A DNA stretch of 6,109 bases from Candidatus Saccharibacteria bacterium UBA949 (GCA_002293245.1 DBCV01000062.1:1-6109); one strand, 5' to 3'; numbered from the stretch's first letter, positions 1-5,788 are shown. Notes: a model not told the origin generated them from the sequence alone. Program-made: numbers and translations.

Positions 1-199
1 CCCAGCGGTACTCGCCCTTCGCCAGCCAAACCTTTCCGTCATTAAAGAACTTCCACGGCAGCAAACTAATTCCCTCGGCGTCAATTTTCGCCAGAAAATC
101 CAAGTACAGAGCATACGCCCGCTCGCCCAATCCACCGGCAATCATCCCCGCCTCTGGCTCCGCCAACGGATCCCGCATCAACATATTTGGTTCATTCAT
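1..199 (-). CDS. DUF3788-like protein, N-terminal part (runs off the window)
   Basis: Reading the minus strand from the ATG at 199 gives an open frame of 66 codons that continues past the window edge, so only the N-terminus is visible. It begins MNEPNMLMRDPLAEPE, has an amphipathic stretch (LGERAYALYLDFL), then LLPWKFFNDGKVWLAKGEYRW. A short proline-containing lead, a central helix with a conserved LG, and a W-K-F-hydrophobic-D-G-K-x-W-L strand motif are the pattern I associate with DUF3788, an uncharacterised family often seen near small ligand-binding proteins. The start is supported by an AAAGGAG Shine-Dalgarno nine bases upstream. Its ATG lies 26 bp after the stop of the GyrI-like gene with no promoter between them, so the two are probably co-transcribed. 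Function is unknown. The family call is from memory of its motif and is moderate. Confidence 0.6.
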   Translation of the reverse strand, partial: MNEPNMLMRDPLAEPEAGMIAGGLGERAYALYLDFLAKIDAEGISLLPWKFFNDGKVWLAKGEYRW

Positions 200-225
200 C
201 GCCCGATTCTCCTTTCCTGCACCGC

Positions 226-687
226 TTACTTAATCGGAAAAACAATCTTCGTCAAAAGCTCTTCCGGCGCAGTACTATCCGGATCGTTCAGATAAAAATC
301 GTAGTAAGTGCCTGTGGACTCCAAGCCATTCTCAGCAAGATACTTCATAACTTTCCCATATGTCGCTTCCAAAGTATCATACGGACCCTTGTGCATCGCT
401 TCCACAGACCTGCCGGCATAAGTCTTTGTGATATAAAACTCGCCCTCAACCGGAAACTCCTCAGTAATCGGAAAGCCCGCCTCCATGTCAAAAGTCGAAT
501 AATCCGGCGTCATATTGGTATAGCAAATATACGGCGCTCCCGCAGGCTGCTTACCCATCTCGGCCAACTTCTTGCCGAGCTTACCGTAACTCTCGTCAAT
601 AGCCTGCATCATCGTTTGCATCGTCACCCCCGGCTTCTTAACCGCCAAAGCCAGCCGAGCCTGTTGATCAACAATTTTTATATCCAT
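226..687 (-). CDS. Stand-alone GyrI-like (AraC effector-binding type) small-molecule-binding protein
   Basis: The 153-residue product begins MDIKIVDQQARLALAVKKPG and shows the whole GyrI-like/effector-binding fold: a first strand-helix unit (residues 1-45), a PAGAPYICY strand, then a second unit with GEFYITKTYAGRSVEAMHKGPYD, a helix (TLEATYGKVMKYLAENG), and the closing YYDFYLNDP...KIVFPIK. The G-P-Y-D turn, Y-x-N-D-P and terminal P-I-K are typical of the family. Members bind small hydrophobic or cationic compounds, either as the sensor half of AraC/MerR regulators or alone; here there is no helix-turn-helix, so it is not itself a DNA-binding regulator. The frame stays open to an ATG at 747, but I chose 687: it has an AAAGGG ribosome-binding site, it begins exactly where the family begins, and the putative -10 element (734-742) lies inside the longer version. 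Cytoplasmic; the ligand is unknown. Confidence 0.85.
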   Translation of the reverse strand: MDIKIVDQQARLALAVKKPGVTMQTMMQAIDESYGKLGKKLAEMGKQPAGAPYICYTNMTPDYSTFDMEAGFPITEEFPVEGEFYITKTYAGRSVEAMHKGPYDTLEATYGKVMKYLAENGLESTGTYYDFYLNDPDSTAPEELLTKIVFPIK

Positions 688-733
688 AATACCCTTTCTT
701 TTATGTGCTATTTTTACCACTTCCTCAATTACA

Positions 734-742
734 ATAATACCA
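734..742 (-). promoter_or_regulatory. Putative extended -10 promoter of the GyrI-like/DUF3788 operon
   Basis: The minus strand reads TGGTATTAT here, a TGn extended -10 with five of six matches to TATAAT. It sits 46 bases before the chosen ATG at 687, giving a leader of about 40 nt. No good -35 is visible 17 bp upstream, which is usual for extended -10 promoters. It falls in the 82-bp gap after the HAD gene, so the downstream pair can be transcribed independently of it. Confidence 0.5.
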
Positions 743-769
743 CACAAAGGCCTTAATTATGTGCACGCG

Positions 770-1501
770 TCACAAAAACTCCTTGAGTTCAGCCAATTTA
801 TTGACGACATAGGTCGGGCTATAGTCGCCCGTCGCTGCTTCTCCATCTTTACTGAACCAGCACGAATCGATGCCAGCCACCTGCCCGAAGCCCACATCAG
901 ATTTTAACGAATCGCCAATAATCAGATAGTCTCCACGGTCAAAATCTTTGTACCGCTCTTCGATTGCCTTAAAAAACTCCATCTTCGGCTTCATAAATCC
1001 AAACATATCGGCGGACAATGCCTCCGCGATATACCAAAAAACACCAATCTCCTCCAGTTTTTGTCTAGTTGCCACGCGCGGACCATTTGTAGCCACGACG
1101 ATCATGTACTTCTCGCTCAAATACTTGAGCGTTTCACGAACCCCATCGATGGGGACAACATGTTCAGTCAAAGCGTTCATATAGAGCCTGTTTAATTTTA
1201 TCGCCCTTTCTGGGCTAATCGAATTGTCAAAATATGTCAAAACCCTTTGCGAACGCAGCCAATCCAAAAATTCTTCACTCTTTTTTCCGACCTCGCCTTT
1301 GAATCTATCGGGTATTTCAACCTTGTCGTCTTGCCAATCGCGCCAAAACTGCTGATCGATTTTATACCATCTTGCGAAGCCGTCCTCCGAATAATCGCTG
1401 CCCGCCCGCTCAAGCATCCTCTTAAATCCAAAGCGAACATTCTCTTTGTTGTCGATTAGCGTATCATCTAGGTCGAATATCAATATCTTATATTTCACCA
1501 T
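770..1501 (-). CDS. HAD-superfamily hydrolase, YjjG/YfnB-type nucleotidase
   Basis: The 243-residue product has all four HAD motifs: FDLDDT at 9-14 (nucleophile D10, general acid D12), VVATNG at 135-140 (T138), the motif III lysine in FMKPK (K171), and IIGDSLKSD at 194-202 (D197, D202). A helical cap domain occupies about residues 18-115. The KPKMEFFKAIEE and GDSLKSDVGFG stretches and the length match the YjjG/YfnB group, whose characterised members dephosphorylate pyrimidine nucleoside monophosphates, including non-canonical ones, as a cytoplasmic housecleaning step; the exact substrate here is inferred. The ATG at 1501 has only a weak GGGG ribosome-binding site. The second codon is GTG, and the frame is closed shortly upstream. 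The gene ends 82 bp before the GyrI-like gene and seems to be transcribed on its own from a promoter near 1580. HAD membership is certain; the subfamily is likely. Confidence 0.9.
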   Translation of the reverse strand: MVKYKILIFDLDDTLIDNKENVRFGFKRMLERAGSDYSEDGFARWYKIDQQFWRDWQDDKVEIPDRFKGEVGKKSEEFLDWLRSQRVLTYFDNSISPERAIKLNRLYMNALTEHVVPIDGVRETLKYLSEKYMIVVATNGPRVATRQKLEEIGVFWYIAEALSADMFGFMKPKMEFFKAIEERYKDFDRGDYLIIGDSLKSDVGFGQVAGIDSCWFSKDGEAATGDYSPTYVVNKLAELKEFL

Positions 1502-1579
1502 GAACTATGCCCCGCATCCAACAGGTTTTACCCGACACGCAACCAAACTGCGCTCCATAATCTCGCCACTCATATCACT

Positions 1580-1588
1580 AATATATCA
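1580..1588 (-). promoter_or_regulatory. Putative extended -10 promoter of the HAD gene
   Basis: The minus strand reads TGATATATT, an extended -10 identical to the one in the padR promoter region. It lies 79 bases before the ATG at 1501, giving a leader of roughly 70 nt. A run of seven G on the same strand (1591-1597) occupies the region where the spacer to a -35 would be, and no convincing -35 is seen. The surrounding gene-free stretch 1502-1799 holds this element and the upstream operon's terminator; I see no small gene in it. Confidence 0.4.
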
Positions 1589-1724
1589 CACCCCCCCACT
1601 CAATCGGATACCATATCGCCATTTTCAGCTTCTCAGACGCAGTCTTGCGCGGATTGTTAGTTGTATTCTAGCCTACCCCACACGGATACCCGAAAAGCAC
1701 TTGCGTGTCGTATTAGAACACTAG

Positions 1725-1748
1725 AAAATCCCCCAGCTATCTGGGGGA
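1725..1748 (-). terminator. Intrinsic terminator of the padR-DUF6326 operon
   Basis: On the minus strand TCCCCCAG-ATAG-CTGGGGGA forms a perfect 8-bp, GC-rich stem with a four-base loop, followed at once by TTTTCT. It begins 52 bases after the stop codon of the DUF6326-like gene. On the plus strand the hairpin has A residues before it and no T-run after it, so it acts for the minus strand only. Confidence 0.85.
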
Positions 1749-1799
1749 CCTGTGATTCGCGCTTACTCCGGATAAGGCTCAGGCAAAGACGTTCCAGGA

Positions 1800-2207
1800 C
1801 TATGCTTCCTTCGGCCACCTTGCCGCCAACACGACTGTTAGCACCATGACGGCAATCTCAATCACCCCAAAGACAATATAATACGCCCACGTCTCCCCTA
1901 CTATATTCCCGATATTAACGAGGACGTAGACTGATCCTACGATGATATTCAGCCATCGGACAAGTCTGCTTTTTAGAAAAAGGTTTGCCACAATCATGAG
2001 TGTAGGTATAATCATCAGGAATCCCATGCCTACCAACATTCCTTGGCTAGCCGTAAAAGGTCCCATTATACCCTCGTTCATTTCCATAACATGTCCCGGT
2101 CGGAATAACGTATAGATGTCGCAATATACATATAACAACATCATAGTTATCCAGAGTCCGCTCAGCTTCGTTCGCATGCTCGGTACTCGATCGATTAGTT
2201 TTTTCAT
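1800..2207 (-). CDS. DUF6326-like four-helix integral membrane protein
   Basis: The 135-residue product starts MKKLIDRVPSMRTKLSGLW and has four hydrophobic segments at about 17-34 (LWITMMLLYVYCDIYTLF), 55-76, 85-103 and 107-128, with short loops and a charged C-terminus (ARWPKEA). The LW...YVYCD motif in helix 1, a small soluble loop with G-P-F-T, and the overall size match what I recall of DUF6326, an uncharacterised membrane family. An ATG 15 codons upstream exists, but the start at 2207 has a perfect AGGAGG seven bases ahead and overlaps the padR stop as ATGA, so I prefer it. Such PadR-membrane protein pairs usually have the membrane protein under PadR control; a role in transport or envelope stress is possible but not shown. 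It is followed by a strong intrinsic terminator. Confidence 0.8.
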   Translation of the reverse strand: MKKLIDRVPSMRTKLSGLWITMMLLYVYCDIYTLFRPGHVMEMNEGIMGPFTASQGMLVGMGFLMIIPTLMIVANLFLKSRLVRWLNIIVGSVYVLVNIGNIVGETWAYYIVFGVIEIAVMVLTVVLAARWPKEA

Positions 2208-2220
2208 TTTAGTTCCTCCT
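2204..2220 (-). promoter_or_regulatory. Shine-Dalgarno and ATGA coupling site between padR and the DUF6326-like gene
   Basis: The minus strand reads AGGAGG (2220-2215), seven spacer bases, then ATGA: ATG (2207-2205) starts the membrane protein and TGA (2206-2204) ends padR. The ribosome-binding site is inside the last padR codons (encoding KEEL). This fixes the downstream start and implies coupled translation. Confidence 0.85.
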
Positions 2221-2761
2221 TTTTTAGTTGCGAGATACAGTTTTCTGCCCATTCAATCATTGCTAACTTCTGCATCGTTACGAAATCCATGGTCATTAGC
2301 CAATACTTGCTTTTTTCCTCACCTCCTTTCGCAATATGCGCATAGGCCGCCGCATTTTTCTGAGCCTGTGGACGTTTTACACCTATTGAAACCCTGGTCT
2401 GATCGCGGAAGTCCCGCAATAGTTTGATGGTCGCCTCTGGATCATCCGATCCAAAAAACACTCTCATCAGCATGGCAATATGTGGATTTTCGATTTCGAC
2501 TTTTGCTTCTGACAGCCAGTCCGAAAACTCTTTTCTCCCTAAGTCCGTAATTGAATAGACTTTCTTATTTGGTCGATCACTCTGAATCACATTTCTTGAC
2601 ACCACCAGCCCCCGCTCTTCCAACCGGCCGAGCTCGCGATATATTTGGCTATTTTGTGCATGCCAAAAAAAGTTCAGCGAACCGCGAAACAACTTGGATA
2701 GATCATATCCAGTAGCGTCCTGGTAAGTCAGTAGCCCCAAGAGCCCATATTGCAAAGTCAT
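2204..2761 (-). CDS. PadR-family transcriptional regulator
   Basis: The 185-residue product has the PadR winged helix at residues 1-85: LGLLTYQDATGYDL, then FFWHAQNSQIYRELGRLEERGLV (recognition helix about 35-50), the wing around RPNKKVYSITDLG, and FSDWL. A helical C-terminal domain (about 93-180), of the Vir_act_alpha_C dimerisation type, follows. Length and domain order are those of PadR subfamily 1. These proteins are usually dimeric repressors that leave palindromic operators when they bind a hydrophobic or phenolic ligand; the ligand here is unknown. The ATG at 2761 is preceded by AAAGGAA. The gene overlaps the downstream DUF6326-like gene by 4 bp. Its promoter region carries several inverted repeats, one directly covering the -10/start region, so autorepression is likely. 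Confidence 0.92.
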   Translation of the reverse strand: MTLQYGLLGLLTYQDATGYDLSKLFRGSLNFFWHAQNSQIYRELGRLEERGLVVSRNVIQSDRPNKKVYSITDLGRKEFSDWLSEAKVEIENPHIAMLMRVFFGSDDPEATIKLLRDFRDQTRVSIGVKRPQAQKNAAAYAHIAKGGEEKSKYWLMTMDFVTMQKLAMIEWAENCISQLKKEELK

Positions 2762-2790
2762 TCCCTATGTTCCTTTCCTACCCTATGCTT

Positions 2791-2821
2791 GCACGTTTCC
2801 CGAGTAGCACTGTAAACGTGC
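2791..2821 (-). repeat. Inverted repeat (possible mRNA hairpin) in the padR leader
   Basis: GCACGTTT (2791-2798) and AAACGTGC (2814-2821) are perfect 8-bp inverted arms around a 15-base spacer. Past one mismatched pair, two more pairs can form. It lies in the predicted 80-nt untranslated leader of padR, about 30 bases before the ATG. It could fold in the mRNA or serve as a further protein-binding site; there is no T-run, so it is not a standard terminator. Confidence 0.6.
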
Positions 2822-2840
2822 GAGTATGCTATTGATACTC
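2822..2840 (-). promoter_or_regulatory. Inverted repeat GAGTAT-N7-ATACTC, candidate operator
   Basis: GAGTAT (2822-2827) and ATACTC (2835-2840) are perfect 6-bp arms with a 7-base spacer. The repeat covers about +1 to +20 of the predicted padR transcript. Its size and position suit a dimeric repressor, most simply PadR itself; this assignment is inference. Confidence 0.55.
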
Positions 2841-2850
2841 TACTAGTAGA
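2839..2850 (-). promoter_or_regulatory. 12-bp perfect palindrome TCTACTAGTAGA at the padR -10/+1 region
   Basis: TCTACTAGTAGA is its own reverse complement with no spacer. It overlaps the last bases of the putative -10 element and the predicted start site, so a protein bound here would block polymerase. It is the best candidate for the core autoregulatory operator of the adjacent padR gene. Confidence 0.6.
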
Positions 2851-2876
2851 ATATATCACTTGACGCTATAAGTCAA
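2848..2876 (-). promoter_or_regulatory. Promoter of the padR-DUF6326 operon
   Basis: The minus strand has TTGACT as -35 (2876-2871), a 17-bp spacer, and TATTCT as -10 (2853-2848). An overlapping extended -10 reading, TGATATATT (2858-2850), is also possible but with 15-bp spacing. The predicted start is near 2841, giving a leader of about 80 nt. Palindromes overlap both the -35 and the -10. Confidence 0.65.
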
Positions 2877-2877
2877 G
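2859..2877 (-). promoter_or_regulatory. Inverted repeat CTTGAC-N7-GTCAAG over the padR -35
   Basis: CTTGAC (2859-2864) and GTCAAG (2872-2877) are perfect 6-bp arms with a 7-base spacer, the same geometry as the repeat at 2822-2840, although the arm sequences differ. It fully contains the -35 hexamer. It may be an operator; alternatively it is a weak hairpin at the end of the preceding PI-PLC transcript. Confidence 0.45.
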
Positions 2878-2893
2878 ACGTATTTTGCGCACC

Positions 2894-4372
2894 CTAGCGC
2901 CCCGCAAGCATCCTCGCGATATCTGGGTTCTGTCTAACTAGTTCAAAGCCGAGCCAGAGGCTTTCGTTCAACCCGACAAAATCCATCGAACCCACGCCAA
3001 CCCGATTTGCACCAGTAGCATAGGGACTGACCGGATGCTCTCGCAGGTATTTGATTAACGCCGGATTGATCTTGATAGCGGAATGGTAGGGGTCATGCTT
3101 GAGATCAAAAGCCACCGTCGAAGAAAAGCGCGTCATTTTACCGCGGTTATCGCTCAAATTGGCATTCCTGATATGCTCGGCCAGTGCTGGCCCATCCTTA
3201 GCTTTATTGGTGCCGCCCGCAAAGAAACTGTCGCCGCTCATCACCTTTTCATGTTTGCCTGAGTCGCCCAGGTCGTCAAACACATCTCTGCCACCCTCAC
3301 TTTTGATATAACGCAAACGCCAAGGGTCATACTTGTAGCCATCGGCCAGATGAACACTGCCGCTTCCCAGCGCATACCCCTTACCAACCGCATCCGATAT
3401 CAGCATCATCTTGCCGCGCAAATCCTTGAGCCTTGGCAGGCGCTTACTCCGGTCTATCGGTCTACCTTCATCCACATAAATCATCCGGCTAAAGTCCTTC
3501 AGAATGCCCTTAACTTCTTGAACATACTTCTTAACTTTATCGCTCGCGACAAGAGCTTCGTTTTTAATATCCTGCTCAACTGTTATCCACACAAAAACAC
3601 CCTCGGTCGGGTGCTCGCGCAACAAAGCCCCCAGCTCATTAAAAGCATCACGCAAGCCAATGTGGCTATAAGCCCCGATATGCCCAACTCCAACATCGGC
3701 CACATGGCACATGCCAATCCGCTTTTTCGACTTGTCCCAATAAATACGAAAATCAAAGAAACGCACCCCCGCTCGAAACTGCTGGCTAATATCCAGATAC
3801 TGAGTTCTGGCCGAGATAATTGGGGCAATTTCGGTCTCCATATTGGATTCCCACATAGCGCTGTCGTGCGTGCCCGGTATGGACAAATCAGCAATGGACC
3901 TGCCGTCCTCAACATGCTTCATCCATTCCCACAATAACGGCGTTTTCGCAGCGGGCGCGCTTTTCTTGTAGCAGATATAAACATAGTCCCCGCCCTGCTT
4001 ATAATTGAGATCGCAGTCGATTTTCGTGAAACCAGCCGGAGTCGGCGCACCTTTGCTTTTTGAAGACATGATAGTCACATCCTCAATAGCGTTCGCATCA
4101 GTGATTCCTAAAATACCCTTCCGGAAGTAGAGACGGTAGTTCTTACTCTTATTCGGTTGGTGGTCGTCCCGGTCAAAGCCAGACAAGCTCTCGCGGTCAG
4201 AAACTGTAATATCCGTCACGGGTTCGCCCTGAAAACGCGGGTCCTTCCGATAGCAAAGATAAAAATAATCCCCCTTAGCTCCCTTGCGCAGGTCCTGGGG
4301 AAGCTTCGTGAACCCATCCGGCACCTTAGCGTCCTTCCCCTGAATAATCATAATATCTGTGATATACGCCAT
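2894..4372 (-). CDS. MABP beta-prism domain fused to a PI-PLC-type phosphodiesterase domain
   Basis: The 492-residue product has two parts. Residues 1-138 contain three related units (about 3-43, 52-85, 96-138), each opening with a hydrophobic ITDI/VTDI/IEDV strand and closing with an aromatic strand ending in a basic pair (YLCYRK, LYFRK, YICYKK). This is the three-fold MABP (MVB12-associated beta-prism) pattern, known from eukaryotic ESCRT-I and other proteins as a membrane-binding module and also found in bacteria. From about 148 to the end is a PI-PLC-like TIM barrel: SIPGTHDS (H169, D170), RAGVRFFDFRI (D207, R209), the second catalytic His in MCHVAD (H223), and a late SMDFVG (D464) matching the conserved C-terminal Asp. 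Such enzymes cleave phosphoinositides or related phosphodiesters by acid-base catalysis. No signal peptide or membrane segment is visible, so export, if any, is non-classical. An AAGGGGG ribosome-binding site supports the start. The gene has its own promoter; substrate and target membrane are unknown. Confidence 0.85.
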   Translation of the reverse strand: MAYITDIMIIQGKDAKVPDGFTKLPQDLRKGAKGDYFYLCYRKDPRFQGEPVTDITVSDRESLSGFDRDDHQPNKSKNYRLYFRKGILGITDANAIEDVTIMSSKSKGAPTPAGFTKIDCDLNYKQGGDYVYICYKKSAPAAKTPLLWEWMKHVEDGRSIADLSIPGTHDSAMWESNMETEIAPIISARTQYLDISQQFRAGVRFFDFRIYWDKSKKRIGMCHVADVGVGHIGAYSHIGLRDAFNELGALLREHPTEGVFVWITVEQDIKNEALVASDKVKKYVQEVKGILKDFSRMIYVDEGRPIDRSKRLPRLKDLRGKMMLISDAVGKGYALGSGSVHLADGYKYDPWRLRYIKSEGGRDVFDDLGDSGKHEKVMSGDSFFAGGTNKAKDGPALAEHIRNANLSDNRGKMTRFSSTVAFDLKHDPYHSAIKINPALIKYLREHPVSPYATGANRVGVGSMDFVGLNESLWLGFELVRQNPDIARMLAGR

Positions 4373-4405
4373 CTTACCCCCTTTGTTTTAATCATTGCAA
4401 TTATG

Positions 4406-4414
4406 ATTATACCA
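4406..4414 (-). promoter_or_regulatory. Strong extended -10 promoter of the MABP/PI-PLC gene
   Basis: The minus strand reads TGGTATAAT, a perfect TATAAT with the extended TGn. It is 34 bases before the ATG at 4372, giving a leader of about 27 nt that contains the AAGGGGG ribosome-binding site. No clear -35 is present at 17 bp. It lies in the 49-bp gap after the methyltransferase stop. Confidence 0.75.
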
Positions 4415-4421
4415 CGACTCC

Positions 4422-5344
4422 CTAGCTCTTGCGCGCAACTATCCGATTGTATTGGTGAATAGTCTTACCATCGAATGTCAACAGCATCAGGTAGCCGGCA
4501 ATACTATTTATCGTAGCATCCTCCGCGATAGACTTGCGTAAAACCTTGACCAGCCGTGGGTGGTCAAAATAAAACCGCGATATCCTCTCCAGCCTCCTTA
4601 AATTCGGACGTATCTTTTCGGTCAAATCCGATATCTCGATGTCAGTAAAGCCGTTTCGCTCCAGGTACCTCCTCGTATTGCCAATATAGTGATCGTTCGG
4701 CGTCACTCGCATCCCGGCCAGCGTAATAGCGGAAACACGCTTTTGGAAATCTGTCATTTTTCCGCGTGGCAACGGCTCATAAACATCAAAAACTATCAAT
4801 AGCCCACCGGGCTTTAGCACCCGCGACAACTCGCGTACCACCTTTTCTTTTCTTTGACTATGACAAATTGTTTCAACGGCAAACACAATATCAAAGGAGC
4901 CTCCTGGGGGGGGGCGAATTCCGATAGGTCGTTATAGTCGCCCTCTACTAGTGTCACATTGCGCGGCACCTTAGTTTTCAAGAAACCACGATTGGGAATA
5001 TCGAGCGCGGTAAACTCAACATTCGGGAAACGTTTGGCCAGATATTTGGTATTTGCGGCTTTGCCAGCGCCGACTTCCAAAACCTTCGCTGTGCTGCCCG
5101 TGATATATTCGGCGACGAATTGCGGTTGACGCCGAAAGTCTTTTCGATGGAACTCACCGTCCTCCGACAGCGCCATGTGGATATTGTGCCCGCCGCCCGA
5201 ATGTACGATATTATAGAAAAAGTCGGAAAACCGATAGTACCTCGCAACACTATCCTGGTCGGTTTTATGGCGCAGCAAATCGTCCAGATTATAATAAGTC
5301 TGGATTCTCCCAAGTCTTTTCTGCAGTTCGTTTGTCTGTTTCAT
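4422..5344 (-). pseudogene. Class I SAM-dependent methyltransferase, frame interrupted at a C9 tract
   Basis: Two minus-strand frames together make one methyltransferase. The first, from the ATG at 5344, gives an N-terminal helical region with FFYNIVHSGGGHN, SAM-binding motif I VLEVGAGKA (residues 88-96), an acidic residue in ALDI (D115), and GDYNDLSEF. After a run of nine C it enters an unrelated frame and ends near 4814. The family sequence resumes in another frame with GGSFDIVFAVETICHS, then RELSRVLKPGGLLIVFD, and ends at 4422. Ten or seven C residues would restore one frame, of about 307 residues with ten. AVETICHS resembles the motif of sterol/UbiE-like small-molecule methyltransferases; the substrate is unknown. 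There is no good Shine-Dalgarno ahead of the ATG, and the upstream frame closes quickly at a TAG. It follows the toxin-like gene by 40 bp. The interruption may be a real mutation, a phase-variable switch in the off state, or a sequencing error. Confidence 0.82.
4906..4914 (-). repeat. Mononucleotide C9 tract (G9 on plus) within the methyltransferase gene
   Basis: Nine C on the coding strand fall between codons for SEF and GGSF. In the given length the downstream domain is out of frame; adding one C or removing two restores it. Tracts of this length slip readily in replication and are also error-prone in sequencing. Confidence 0.9.
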
Positions 5345-5384
5345 GGTAATTGCAGGGGATGCGACGGGCTAGGGCCATTCGCCA

Positions 5385-5600
5385 CTAGCTGCCCAATCCT
5401 TTCTTTATCATCTCGATGTACTTATCCGGATTCTCAAGCTCATGAAAAGCAGCAACAGCGGCTAAAGAGTCGATAGTTTCCGACGCCGCTTGGCGAAACC
5501 GTTCCGCGGACATCTCGTCAACCAAATCTAAGTAAAATCCGTATAATTCTGCGATATCCTCGAGGATTTCGTCGCCATATTTAACAGTATATTGTCGCAT
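5385..5600 (-). CDS. Short RelE/ParE-like toxin N-terminal half (possibly truncated)
   Basis: The 71-residue product starts MRQYTVKYGDEILEDIAELYGFYLDL, then ERFRQAASETIDSLAAV. A first beta strand followed by two helices with the spacing I/L-x-x-I-x-x-x-Y and A-x-x-F...I-x-x-L is typical of the start of ParE/RelE toxins. Family members continue for about 25 more residues with antiparallel strands carrying the functional residues; here the frame instead ends in ENPDKYIEMIKKGLGS and stops, and the other two frames hold no remnant of the missing strands. It may therefore be inactive or a different small helical protein. It overlaps the upstream small gene by 20 bp, as in toxin-antitoxin operons. 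An AAGG nine bases upstream may serve as ribosome-binding site. The methyltransferase gene starts 40 bp downstream. Confidence 0.55.
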   Translation of the reverse strand: MRQYTVKYGDEILEDIAELYGFYLDLVDEMSAERFRQAASETIDSLAAVAAFHELENPDKYIEMIKKGLGS

Positions 5601-5772
5601 TTTTTAAAGCCTTAATCCGTAAATCAAGTTTTTTCGGAACTCTTCTTTCGAGAGCACCCCCCTCTCCACGCTTGGCTTTTGCTATGCGCCTCTCGATATG
5701 CGCAACAAAATCCCCCGCATCCTTATCCCGGACGAAGACTTTCGAGCGCAAAGTTATTCTTTTTCTATTCAT
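5581..5772 (-). CDS. Small basic protein, candidate antitoxin partner of the ParE-like gene
   Basis: The 63-residue product begins MNRKRITLRSKVFVRDKD, continues with an amphipathic, strongly basic helix (FVAHIERRIAKAKRGEGG) and ends in KALKNATIYC. I do not recognise a family. Its length, position upstream of a ParE-like frame and 20-bp overlap with it are those of a type II antitoxin gene, but no ribbon-helix-helix or Phd-type motif is clear, so the role is inferred from context only. The predicted -10 element at 5789-5797 would leave a leader of only about 10 nt, and the ribosome-binding site is poor, so initiation may be leaderless or nearly so. Confidence 0.5.
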   Translation of the reverse strand: MNRKRITLRSKVFVRDKDAGDFVAHIERRIAKAKRGEGGALERRVPKKLDLRIKALKNATIYC

Positions 5773-5788
5773 GCCATCATTTTAGCAT

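Noticed and set aside
688..747. Twenty-residue N-terminal extension of the GyrI-like protein from the ATG at 747
   Set aside because: The extension contains the putative -10 element, has no family match, and the ATG at 687 has a better ribosome-binding site and the normal family start.
187..756. Long plus-strand open frame of 189 codons
   Set aside because: It is antisense to the GyrI-like gene and the DUF3788 boundary; its product is rich in Arg, His and Leu with no family resemblance, as expected from a shadow frame.
761..775. CRP-like TGTG...CACA half-sites just after the HAD stop codon
   Set aside because: Only four bases per arm match, the spacing is not a clean CRP site, and nothing else in the window points to catabolite control.
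774..789. Terminator-like hairpin AACTC-AAG-GAGTT with T residues at the end of the HAD gene
   Set aside because: The stem is only five pairs, AT-containing, and lies within the last codons; too weak to call.
2880..2893. GCGC...GCGC hairpin just after the PI-PLC stop as a terminator
   Set aside because: Four-base stem, followed by A residues rather than T on the transcribed strand.
3350..3937. Plus-strand open frame of 195 codons inside the PI-PLC gene
   Set aside because: It is antisense to conserved catalytic motifs of the PI-PLC domain and has no ribosome-binding site or recognisable domain.
4900..4905. AGGAGG beside the C9 tract as a restart site for the methyltransferase C-terminal half
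   Set aside because: No in-frame ATG, GTG or TTG lies at a workable distance; the nearest in-frame GTG is 13 bases away, and the fragment would lack the SAM-binding motif.
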